Origin: Flavobacteriaceae bacterium
Lineage (GTDB): Bacteria > Bacteroidota > Bacteroidia > Flavobacteriales > Flavobacteriaceae
Assembly: GCA_016763715.1 (NCBI GenBank)
Contig: JAESTG010000073.1
Span: 1-6,970, forward strand
Length of the DNA: 6,970 nucleotides
Reading direction: 5' to 3'
Within the stretch, counting starts at the first letter, position 1; the number at the start of each line of letters is the position of its first letter. The notes below the pieces were generated by a model. That model was not told the origin of the DNA and ran no database searches. It saw only the letters and a program-made list of their open reading frames with translations. Below are positions 1 to 6,000 of the stretch, in pieces. Position numbers and translations under genes: made by a program.

Positions 1-387
1 CAACTGTTTACTTGAAAATAGTTTTCGATAGTTATGTAGTACTCGTCTCTCCACACAATCTTTTAGTACTAATGTTGGAATGATAGTCTCATCGCTACGT
101 CGAATATCCATATCGTGTTCCCACACCACATGTAGAAACACACTATCGTAACGCATATCGATCTCATGTCGATGCGCATACCAATGTGAAGATTGTAAAT
201 GGATTTCAATTGTGCCTGCCCATACTTGACCATCAACAACCACTTTTCCGAAGAGAAAATCGGGGCCTGCATCAAAATTATGGTTACCTACATTAAGTAC
301 TTGGAGTGATTCGTTCTGAACGGTTCGTAAATCGACCGATGAAAATTTCTGAAACTTCCACACATAATGAAGAAAGTCTTCATTCAT
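1..387 (-). CDS. DUF2851 family protein, N-terminal part (cut by window edge)
   Basis: Reading leftwards from the ATG at 385-387, the frame stays open to base 1, giving 129 residues with no stop, so the C-terminal part lies outside the window. The protein begins MNEDFLHYVWKFQKF, the typical opening of DUF2851 proteins of Bacteroidota. Other family hallmarks are N38-F-D-A-G-P-D-F44, W56-A-G-T-I-E-I-H63, W69-Y-A-H-R-H74 and the block Y80-D-S-V-F-L-H-V-V-W-E-H91. There is no signal peptide or membrane segment, so it is probably cytoplasmic. The function of the family is unknown to me. The many conserved His, Asp and Glu residues suggest a metal or nucleic-acid enzyme, but that is inference. It lies 109 bp downstream of the cysteine synthase-like gene on the same strand and may be cotranscribed with it or use the weak promoter at 426-452. 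Family assignment is confident; function is not. Confidence 0.85.
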   Translation of the reverse strand, partial: MNEDFLHYVWKFQKFSSVDLRTVQNESLQVLNVGNHNFDAGPDFLFGKVVVDGQVWAGTIEIHLQSSHWYAHRHEIDMRYDSVFLHVVWEHDMDIRRSDETIIPTLVLKDCVERRVLHNYRKLFSSKQL

Positions 388-425
388 TTATCAAAAAAAT
401 GCGGGAGCTTCGTATTAAGAACAGT

Positions 426-452
426 CAAAAATACATATTTTCCACTAGACAA
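426..452 (-). promoter_or_regulatory. Possible Bacteroidota-type promoter for the DUF2851 gene
   Basis: On the minus strand TATTTTTG (426-433) matches the TAnnTTTG -7 element. A TTG lies upstream at 450-452, but the spacer is only 16 bp, shorter than the usual 17-23. The element sits about 38 nt before the ATG at 387. The gap is AT-rich, so a chance match is quite possible, and the gene may instead be read through from the upstream gene. Confidence 0.35.
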
Positions 453-496
453 TCTCTTAAGTCATTGAAAAAGAAATATATAAAAAGTCTTAGAAG

Positions 497-1477
497 TTAG
501 TCTATATAGCCCATTTTTCGCATCCAATCGTCGTTGTACATCTTTCCAACATAGCGACTACCATGATCGTGAAATAACACCACCACTACGTCGTCCTTGG
601 TGAAATGCTCCTTCAATTGAAGCACTCCTTTCATAGCTGCTCCAGCAGAATTACCTAAAAACATACCTTCAATTTTAGACAATTTCTGAGTATACACAGC
701 GGCATCTTTATCGGTTACTTTGGTAAACCCATCAATGATATCGAAGTTTACGTTCTTCGGAAGAATATCTTCACCAATGCCTTCAGTTACGTACGGATAA
801 ATCTCTTTTTCATCAAAAATGCCAGTTTCGTGGTATTTTTTGAATACACTTCCGTAGGTATCAATCCCCCAAATTTTTATATCTGGATTTTGTTCTTTCA
901 AGTATTTACCTACTCCACTAATAGTTCCTCCAGTACCAACGCCTACAACAAAGTGCGTCACTCTCCCATCCGTTTGTTTCCAAATTTCTGGGCCAGTACT
1001 CTGATAATGAGCTTTTGCATTGCTCGGATTGTCATACTGATTCACATACCAACTATTTGGTGTCTCTTTTGCCAATCTAGCAGCCGTTGAATAATACGAA
1101 CGAGGGTCGGTTGGCGCCACATCGGTTGGGCAAACAAATACTTCACTACCCACAGCTCGAAGAATATCTACCTTCTCTTTGCTCTGCTTATCTGTAATCA
1201 CACAAATCATTTTATACCCTTTCACAAGGGCGGCTAAAGCCAGTCCCATACCAGTGTTTCCGCTTGTGCCTTCAACGATAGTTCCACCTGGTTGTAAACG
1301 TCCATCTGCTTCGGCATCTTCCACCATGGTGAGCGCCATTCTATCTTTCACCGAGTTCCCTGGGTTAAAAGTTTCATACTTTGCCAATAACAAGCATGGC
1401 AACTCTTCAGCAAGTTTATTTATTTTCACCAATGGAGTGTTTCCAATGGTTCCCAAGATGTTTTCAGCGTATTCCAT
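497..1477 (-). CDS. PLP-dependent cysteine synthase / cystathionine beta-synthase-like enzyme
   Basis: A 326-residue fold-type II PLP enzyme of the cysteine synthase/CBS family, acting in the cytoplasm on sulfur amino acids. Numbered from the ATG at 1475-1477: the PLP-binding lysine is K44 in N41-S-V-K-D-R46, the substrate loop is T71-S-G-N-T-G76, the phosphate-binding loop is G181-T-G-G-T185, and G275-N-S-A-G279 supplies the Ser that contacts the pyridine nitrogen. The EGIGEDILP segment (232-240) and the DDWMRKMGY ending resemble the catalytic core of cystathionine beta-synthase more than classical CysK. The C-terminal regulatory CBS domains are absent. An in-frame TTG six bases upstream (1481-1483) is less likely as start, because the promoter at 1497-1527 would leave it almost no leader. 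Annotation pipelines may call this cysM, but the true sulfur acceptor (sulfide, or homocysteine with serine) cannot be decided from sequence. DUF2851 follows on the same strand. Confidence 0.93.
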   Translation of the reverse strand: MEYAENILGTIGNTPLVKINKLAEELPCLLLAKYETFNPGNSVKDRMALTMVEDAEADGRLQPGGTIVEGTSGNTGMGLALAALVKGYKMICVITDKQSKEKVDILRAVGSEVFVCPTDVAPTDPRSYYSTAARLAKETPNSWYVNQYDNPSNAKAHYQSTGPEIWKQTDGRVTHFVVGVGTGGTISGVGKYLKEQNPDIKIWGIDTYGSVFKKYHETGIFDEKEIYPYVTEGIGEDILPKNVNFDIIDGFTKVTDKDAAVYTQKLSKIEGMFLGNSAGAAMKGVLQLKEHFTKDDVVVVLFHDHGSRYVGKMYNDDWMRKMGYID

Positions 1478-1496
1478 AGTCAATTTTAAATCGGCG

Positions 1497-1527
1497 CAAA
1501 GGTACGTTTTCGGTTAGTGTCGTGCAA
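1497..1527 (-). promoter_or_regulatory. Bacteroidota-type promoter of the cysteine synthase-like gene
   Basis: On the minus strand TACCTTTG (1497-1504) fits the TAnnTTTG -7 element exactly. A TTG at 1525-1527 is 20 bp upstream, inside the usual 17-23 range. Transcription would start near 1490, leaving a leader of roughly a dozen bases before the ATG at 1477. This is the best-formed promoter in the window. It indicates that the gene is transcribed on its own even though the permease gene lies just upstream on the same strand. Confidence 0.75.
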
Positions 1528-1562
1528 GGGTTTACAAAAGGGAGTTCAATAACAAAAATGAA

Positions 1563-2798
1563 CTATTCAAATCGCATAGCTTTCACAGGAGAGATTTTTG
1601 TAACGATATAAGACGGAATTAATAACATCAACAAACACAAAAACAAAACACCAACGTTCAGCAATACCACATAGCTAATATCCAAATAAATAGGAGCTTC
1701 CGTGACATAGTAAGTATCGGCATCCAGCTTGATAAATTTCCCATATTTCTGAAGTAATAAAAGGCCAATTCCAATTAAATTACCCCAAAACAGACCAACA
1801 CAGATAATGTAGATGGCATTGTATAAAAATATTTTCCGTACACCCCAATCTGTGGTTCCCATGGCTTTCAATATCCCAATCATTTGGGTGCGTTCCAAAA
1901 TGAGTACTAATAGGGCGGTAATCATATTAATTCCACCAATCAAAATCATAATCCCAATGATGAGTATGATATTAAAATCGAATAAATCCAACCATTCAAA
2001 AATGGTATAATATTTATCCCGAATCGTAATTGTATTTAATTCACTGGGAGTTTCATCGTACACGCGATTTCCCACCGAAGTGATATCATCAAAGTTACTT
2101 ACAAATACTTCGAAGCTACCAATTTCATTATCTTTCCAACGATTCAGTCGTTGAATATGTCGAATATCGGCTAGCAAAAATTGCTCATCAAATTCTTGAA
2201 ACCCGCTTTTATAAATTCCAACAATTAAAAAACCTCGGACACGTGTTTTTTGTTTGCTTTCTTGCTGAAAAAAAAGTGTATTTGCCTTATCTCCCAAGTT
2301 CAAATTGAGTCGTTTGGATAAATATTCAGAAATAAGAATTTCATCATTCAAGTTTCCGCTATAATCTGGCAAACGCCCCTCTACTAAATACTCTTCAAAA
2401 TAGTTCCATTTGTAATCGTCACCAACTCCTTTCACTACAACACCTTCAAAATCGGTTGCGGTTCTAATCACACCGCCTTTGGAAGCTGTTATCTGAATAT
2501 GATCTATCCCCTCCACAGTATGAAATGTAGGATAGAAATCCTGATTCTTGGAAATAGGGGTTTGAGAGTCGTCGCTAAAGTTCGAATCGTAACTAGAAAT
2601 AATAATATCTCCGTTGAATGCTGAGACCTTTTCTCTTATTTTTTCCTGAAGACCCACCCCAGTTGCAATAGAAATCAACATAATAATCACCCCTAGTGCG
2701 ATAGCCGCAATGGCAATTTTTATTATTGGCGCCGAAATACTACTTTTATAATCTTTCGAAGCGACAATGCGTCGGGCGATAAAATATTCGAAATTCAC
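1563..2798 (-). CDS. FtsX/LolC-like ABC transporter permease
   Basis: An inner-membrane permease of the MacB/LolC/LolE/FtsX superfamily, 411 residues if started at the GTG at 2796-2798. The layout is classic: a first membrane helix at about 25-45 (IIKIAIAAIALGVIIMLIS), a periplasmic MacB-type core domain of about 220 residues, then three helices in the C-terminal FtsX domain. The conserved cytoplasmic motif E302-R-T-Q-M-I-G-I-L-K-A-M-G follows the second helix, and the chain ends ISPVKAMRFE. Family members work with a LolD/MacB-type ATPase in lipoprotein release or substrate extrusion; no ATPase is encoded here, so a partner must be elsewhere. The GTG start is chosen because it gives the NFEYFIARR opening I remember from flavobacterial homologues and leaves a leader after the TATTTTTG element at 2825-2832. 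A TTG at 2811-2813 would add five residues and overlap the namZ start. The exact substrate is unknown. Confidence 0.88.
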   Translation of the reverse strand: MNFEYFIARRIVASKDYKSSISAPIIKIAIAAIALGVIIMLISIATGVGLQEKIREKVSAFNGDIIISSYDSNFSDDSQTPISKNQDFYPTFHTVEGIDHIQITASKGGVIRTATDFEGVVVKGVGDDYKWNYFEEYLVEGRLPDYSGNLNDEILISEYLSKRLNLNLGDKANTLFFQQESKQKTRVRGFLIVGIYKSGFQEFDEQFLLADIRHIQRLNRWKDNEIGSFEVFVSNFDDITSVGNRVYDETPSELNTITIRDKYYTIFEWLDLFDFNIILIIGIMILIGGINMITALLVLILERTQMIGILKAMGTTDWGVRKIFLYNAIYIICVGLFWGNLIGIGLLLLQKYGKFIKLDADTYYVTEAPIYLDISYVVLLNVGVLFLCLLMLLIPSYIVTKISPVKAMRFE

Positions 2799-2807
2799 TA
2801 GGTATCT

Positions 2808-4109
2808 ATGCAATTTTTCTTTTCCAAAAATACACTATTAACTTTTCTTCCATTAACCATTATACTCTGTTTTTCCTGCGGAAGTGGAAACAAAGACAAG
2901 AACGTAAATAGTTCCGAAGAAATTATAATTCACGATACGATTGAAATAGCTTCTCTGAAAGGAAATTCAGAAGAAAAAAGTATTGTCATGGGCGCCGAAC
3001 GATATGAAAGTTACCTCCCATTACTTCAGAATAAAAAAATAGGAGTAGTTGCCAATCAAACATCATTAGTTCGTTATGAAAAATTTACCGTCTCTTCCTA
3101 CGATAAGAGCGTGACCAACCATTTGGTCGATTTTCTTATTGAAAGTAAAATAAACATAAAAAAGGTCTTTGCGCCAGAACATGGTTTTCGTGGCAAAGCC
3201 GATGCTGGAGAAACCGTGAAAGATGGAAAAGACACCAAAACAGGGTTGCCCATTACTTCTCTCTATGGAAAAAATAAAAAACCAACACCAGACCAACTCA
3301 AAGGCATTGATGTGATGATTTTTGATATTCAAGATGTGGGCGTTCGATTTTACACCTATATCGCAACCATGCACTTGGTCATGGAAGCCTGTGCAGAAGC
3401 TGGGATTCCAGTCATTATTTTAGATCGCCCCAACCCAAACGGTCATTATATTGACGGCCCAATGATGGAGAAAGAACACACCAGTTTTTTAGGAATGCAT
3501 CCAGTCCCTTTGGTTCACGGAATGACCATAGGCGAGTATGCGCAAATGATTAACGGTCAAGGATGGCTTGCCAACGGAATTAAATGCAGCCTTGAAGTCA
3601 TACAAATGGAAAACTACACTCACCAAACACCTTATTCCTTGCCTGTACGGCCTTCTCCTAATTTACCCAACGATGTTGCCATCAACTTGTACCCGTCGTT
3701 AGGACTTCTGGAAGGTACCAACCTCAGTGCGGGTCGTGGTACCGAAATGCAGTTTCAAGTAATTGGCTCCCCTCACCTTTCTTCAAAATACTATCCATTT
3801 ACCTACACTCCAGAACCTAATTTTGGCTCTAAATACCCAAAGCATCAAGGAAAAGTCTGCAACGGACTAGACCTTCGAGACACGCCAAAAATGAGTAGAG
3901 CAGATCTGTCTTGGATTGTTAATGCCTACACCAGCCATCAGAAAAAAGAAGAATTTTTCAATACGGCCAATTTCACCGCTCATGCTGGAACCGCCAAATT
4001 GCAACAACAAATTGAGCAAGGCTATACCTTTCGGGAGATTAGAAAAACTTGGTTGCGAGATTTGCAAGCGTACGATAAGATGCGACAACCCTATTTGATA
4101 TACGACTGA
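2808..4109 (+). CDS. namZ: Exo-beta-N-acetylmuramidase NamZ (DUF1343) lipoprotein
   Basis: A 433-residue protein of the DUF1343/NamZ family (glycoside hydrolase GH171), which removes N-acetylmuramic acid from the non-reducing ends of peptidoglycan fragments for wall recycling or salvage. The N-terminus has a hydrophobic signal with a lipobox-like LCFSC, so C24 is probably lipidated. Residues 25-60 are a low-complexity linker and the catalytic domain follows. Family landmarks are V81-A-N-Q-T-S86, V120-F-A-P-E-H-G-F-R-G129, F172-D-I-Q-D-V-G-V-R-F181, L205-D-R-P-N-P-N-G212, V236-H-G-M-T-I-G-E-Y244, and the RPSPNLPN and GRGTEMQFQV blocks. E124 and H125 lie in the strictly conserved EHG, where active-site residues are expected. 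After C24 comes GSGNKDK rather than an acidic run, so it probably faces the periplasm. It carries an extra segment of about 13 residues at 89-104. It diverges from the permease and stops 9 bp from the ykgJ-family stop. No clear promoter was found upstream; it would have to lie inside the permease gene. Confidence 0.92.
   Translation: MQFFFSKNTLLTFLPLTIILCFSCGSGNKDKNVNSSEEIIIHDTIEIASLKGNSEEKSIVMGAERYESYLPLLQNKKIGVVANQTSLVRYEKFTVSSYDKSVTNHLVDFLIESKINIKKVFAPEHGFRGKADAGETVKDGKDTKTGLPITSLYGKNKKPTPDQLKGIDVMIFDIQDVGVRFYTYIATMHLVMEACAEAGIPVIILDRPNPNGHYIDGPMMEKEHTSFLGMHPVPLVHGMTIGEYAQMINGQGWLANGIKCSLEVIQMENYTHQTPYSLPVRPSPNLPNDVAINLYPSLGLLEGTNLSAGRGTEMQFQVIGSPHLSSKYYPFTYTPEPNFGSKYPKHQGKVCNGLDLRDTPKMSRADLSWIVNAYTSHQKKEEFFNTANFTAHAGTAKLQQQIEQGYTFREIRKTWLRDLQAYDKMRQPYLIYD
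2825..2832 (-). promoter_or_regulatory. Probable -7 element of the permease promoter, inside namZ
   Basis: TATTTTTG on the minus strand matches TAnnTTTG. Upstream, at 2854-2856, there is only a TTA instead of TTG, with a 21-bp spacer, so the -33 element is weak. Transcription would start near 2818, about 20 nt before the GTG start at 2798. The element lies within the signal-peptide codons of the divergent namZ gene. Confidence 0.45.
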
Positions 4110-4118
4110 AGTAAAAAA

Positions 4119-4613
4119 TTATAGATTAATCCTACGTTTCATCTCCTCAACGATGTTAAAAGCAGCAGGACACACTGCAACATTTTTCAAAGTTAAATCT
4201 GATATTTGTTGAAATTTTCGTCTATCGGTATGTGGAAATTCACGACAGGCTTTTGGGCGTAAATCATAAATACTGCAATAATTATCGGCTCCCAAGAATG
4301 GACACGGAAGGGAATTCACCACATAGTCATTGTCTTCGTCCACCAGTAAATACTGCTCAATGAATTTCTGCTCTTTCATCCGAAAATGTTTTGAGATACG
4401 AGCAACTTCCTTATCTGTAACTAAAGGCCCCGTAGTTTTGCGACAATTCGCACAAGTAAGGCAATGGGTTTTTTCAAATTCAGCTTCGTGCAATTCCTGC
4501 ATCAACACATCCAAATGTTTGGGTACTTTTTTCTTAAGCTTGGTAAAGAACTTCACATTTTCCTTATGTGTATCTTTGGCAAGTTTTGGAAGCCCTTTTA
4601 GAATTTCATCCAT
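4119..4613 (-). CDS. YkgJ-family cysteine cluster protein with altered CxxCxxCC motif
   Basis: A 164-residue cytoplasmic protein of the YkgJ/UPF0153 CxxCxxCC family (PF03692), which is thought to bind zinc or an iron-sulfur centre; its biological role is unknown. The N-terminal 45 residues are charged and helical. The first cluster is C51-L-T-C54-A-N-C57-R58, so the usual fourth adjacent Cys is Arg (codon CGC). The rest of the family pattern is intact: L102-P-C104-P-F-L, Y112-C113-S-I-Y-D-L-R-P-K-A-C123-R-E-F-P-H, and V147-C148-P-A-A-F. Seven cysteines therefore remain. The ATG at 4611-4613 gives the start expected for the family, and the next Met (residue 38) would lose a conserved helix. 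It converges on namZ with no terminator between and diverges from the methyltransferase gene. Confidence 0.9.
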   Translation of the reverse strand: MDEILKGLPKLAKDTHKENVKFFTKLKKKVPKHLDVLMQELHEAEFEKTHCLTCANCRKTTGPLVTDKEVARISKHFRMKEQKFIEQYLLVDEDNDYVVNSLPCPFLGADNYCSIYDLRPKACREFPHTDRRKFQQISDLTLKNVAVCPAAFNIVEEMKRRINL

Positions 4614-4704
4614 GCATCAAAAGTACGAAATTCGGAACGTGAAAATCGCTATACTACGGATACGAAATAAAATCATTTCAAAACGAAATTATTAAAAAAC
4701 ACAC
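4614..4704. other. Divergent intergenic region between ykgJ-family and methyltransferase genes
   Basis: A 91-bp AT-rich gap serving two divergent genes. On the minus strand it contains the TACTTTTG element described separately. On the plus strand I found no TAnnTTTG before the methyltransferase; the stretch just before its ATG is A-rich (ATTAAAAAACACAC), as is usual for Bacteroidota leaders. The plus-strand promoter is therefore unidentified. Confidence 0.5.
4618..4625 (-). promoter_or_regulatory. -7 promoter element immediately before the ykgJ-family start
   Basis: TACTTTTG on the minus strand matches TAnnTTTG and ends only 4 nt before the ATG at 4613. No TTG lies at the expected distance; a TTT is 17 bp upstream. 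If used, transcription would start at or within a base or two of the ATG, giving a leaderless mRNA. Confidence 0.4.
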
Positions 4705-5439
4705 ATGCAAGACCTTTTAGGGAGTGCTTTACTCGATTATTTCACCGGAAATTATTCCGAAGACATCCTCACCGAAACATCCATTAGTGAAGAAGATGCA
4801 TTGCCTTTACCATATTTATTCCGAAGTTATGCTGAAATGCCACCGTTGGAACAAAAAGCCTTGGACGTGGCAACAGGAACCGTGCTTGACGTTGGTTGCG
4901 GTGCTGGGAGTCATTCGTTGTACTTGCAAGACAAAGGTTTGAAGGTATTGGCAATTGATGTTTCTAAAGGCGCCATTGAAGTAACCAAACAACGTGGTGT
5001 TACACATACTCGGCATATAGATTTGATGCACCTCAACCCGTCGGCACATTCCGAAGAAAAGTTTGATACTATTTTATTGCTGATGAACGGAACGGGGATT
5101 TTTCAGAAAATAGATCAAGTTTCCAAATACTTGCAACATCTCAAAATGTTATTGGCACCAAACGGTCAAATACTTATCGATTCGAGTGACCTACAATATA
5201 TGTACGACGCTACCGAAGAAGGAGGTATTATTGTTCCGGCCAACCATTACTACGGCGAGTTAGAATTTGTGATAAAATACAAAGGAATGGAAAGTAAAAA
5301 ATTTCCTTGGTTATATCTCGATGAAGACCGATTTCAAAGTCTTTGTAAGGAAAACGGATTGTATTTTAAAATACTCACTCGTGGTGAAAATTTTGATTAT
5401 TTAGCCCAACTTAAAATTTTGAAGAATACCCCATCTTAA
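4705..5439 (+). CDS. Class I SAM-dependent methyltransferase
   Basis: A 244-residue cytoplasmic protein with a Rossmann-type methyltransferase domain at about 45-160. Motif I is V60-L-D-V-G-C-G-A-G68, the glycine-rich SAM loop. The acidic end of strand 2 is V81-L-A-I-D85, expected to bind the ribose hydroxyls. The strand-4 region is F120-D-T-I-L-L-L-M-N-G-T-G131, and motif III-like L149-L-A-P-N-G-Q-I-L-I-D159 follows. The N-terminal 45 residues and the C-terminal 80 (GELEFVIKYKG and later) probably form a substrate cap and give no clue to the substrate. The ATG at 4705 gives a full domain, and the leader before it is A-rich. The last 29 bp overlap the 3' end of the convergent DUF2059 gene. 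Substrate and pathway are unknown; a small molecule is as likely as a protein or RNA. Confidence 0.9.
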   Translation: MQDLLGSALLDYFTGNYSEDILTETSISEEDALPLPYLFRSYAEMPPLEQKALDVATGTVLDVGCGAGSHSLYLQDKGLKVLAIDVSKGAIEVTKQRGVTHTRHIDLMHLNPSAHSEEKFDTILLLMNGTGIFQKIDQVSKYLQHLKMLLAPNGQILIDSSDLQYMYDATEEGGIIVPANHYYGELEFVIKYKGMESKKFPWLYLDEDRFQSLCKENGLYFKILTRGENFDYLAQLKILKNTPS

Positions 5440-5947
5440 TCAAAGCACTCATTTTTGCCATGATGAGTTCCCGACTCCAATGACCTGAAATTTCGGAAAT
5501 ATCTTCTTTTAGCTCTGGCATTTTTGCTTCCATCTTTTTGGCCAAATCTCCTTCAAAATAGGCGTCAATCTGTGCATTTTCGGCCTCACTCATTGGGCCT
5601 TCCTTTAGTTTCATCATTTTCTGTGCAGCATCTGATTTATAAAAATGAGTCATCAAAACAATCTCTTCTCTTGTAAAATGCTTGCGATACGCAAAACTCA
5701 AAAACTTAGTAATATCTTCCAAGCTTTGGTTTTTATCCGACTTCAACTCTTCATATACTTTATTTGGAATGTCTGCGGTTTCAAAATTCCTTTTCAAGAC
5801 TTCAAACATCTCTTCATAGGCTTGCTCATACTGTTGTTGAGTACCGTTCACGTTTAAATATGCAATGATATCCTCATGAAATCCATCTACCTGTGCAACA
5901 GCAGTGAAACAAACTAGCGAAAAAACCGTTAAAAAAATTGACCTCAT
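5411..5947 (-). CDS. Secreted DUF2059 domain protein
   Basis: A 178-residue exported protein. Residues 1-18 form a signal peptide with an AVA|Q cleavage site, so the mature form probably starts at Q19, as is common in this phylum. The mature part is all-helical and highly charged. The DUF2059 signature is at about 91-112 (F-T-R-E-E-I-V-L-M-T-H-F-Y-K-S-D-A-A-Q-K-M-M), followed by a second helical pair with many Glu, Lys and Met. Proteins of this family are periplasmic and of unknown function. The ATG at 5945-5947 precedes the signal peptide directly. Its stop codon and last codons overlap the end of the methyltransferase gene on the opposite strand by 29 bp. It diverges from the metalloprotease gene across 53 bp. 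I found no convincing TAnnTTTG promoter on its strand. Confidence 0.85.
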   Translation of the reverse strand: MRSIFLTVFSLVCFTAVAQVDGFHEDIIAYLNVNGTQQQYEQAYEEMFEVLKRNFETADIPNKVYEELKSDKNQSLEDITKFLSFAYRKHFTREEIVLMTHFYKSDAAQKMMKLKEGPMSEAENAQIDAYFEGDLAKKMEAKMPELKEDISEISGHWSRELIMAKMSALIKMGYSSKF

Positions 5948-5970
5948 TTTTAAAATGTGTTATTATAGAT

Positions 5971-5978
5971 TATGTTTG
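5971..5978 (+). promoter_or_regulatory. Possible -7 element of the metalloprotease promoter
   Basis: TATGTTTG on the plus strand matches TAnnTTTG and lies 22 bp before the ATG at 6001, which would leave a leader of roughly 15-18 nt. No TTG is found 17-23 bp upstream, so the -33 part is missing or degenerate. The position fits well; the motif alone is short. Confidence 0.45.
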
Positions 5979-6000
5979 CTAAAAATACAAAAATTGCGCC

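Noticed and set aside
69..275. Minus-strand open frame of 68 codons
   Set aside because: It is an out-of-frame shadow of the DUF2851 gene, whose own frame is open across the whole stretch and matches the family.
306..500. Plus-strand open frame of 64 codons, Lys- and Ser-rich
   Set aside because: It starts with GTG inside the antisense of DUF2851 and runs through an A-rich gap. It has no recognisable family, ribosome site or promoter, and its composition is what A-rich noncoding DNA gives.
1478..1483. TTG at 1481-1483 as start of the cysteine synthase-like gene
   Set aside because: An ATG two codons later fits better with the promoter at 1497-1527, which would leave the TTG almost leaderless.
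830..2010. Plus-strand open frames antisense to the cysteine synthase-like and permease genes
   Set aside because: They have no domain, signal or family resemblance and mirror well-supported genes on the minus strand.
2799..2813. TTG at 2811-2813 as start of the permease
   Set aside because: It would overlap the namZ ATG and lie within a few bases of the predicted transcript start. The GTG at 2798 gives the NFEYFIA opening I recall from homologues. It cannot be fully excluded.
5938..5966. Sigma70-like TTGACC, 17 bp, TATTAT on the plus strand
   Set aside because: Bacteroidota housekeeping promoters do not use this form, the TTGACC lies in the start region of the DUF2059 gene, and TATGTTTG at 5971 fits the phylum better.
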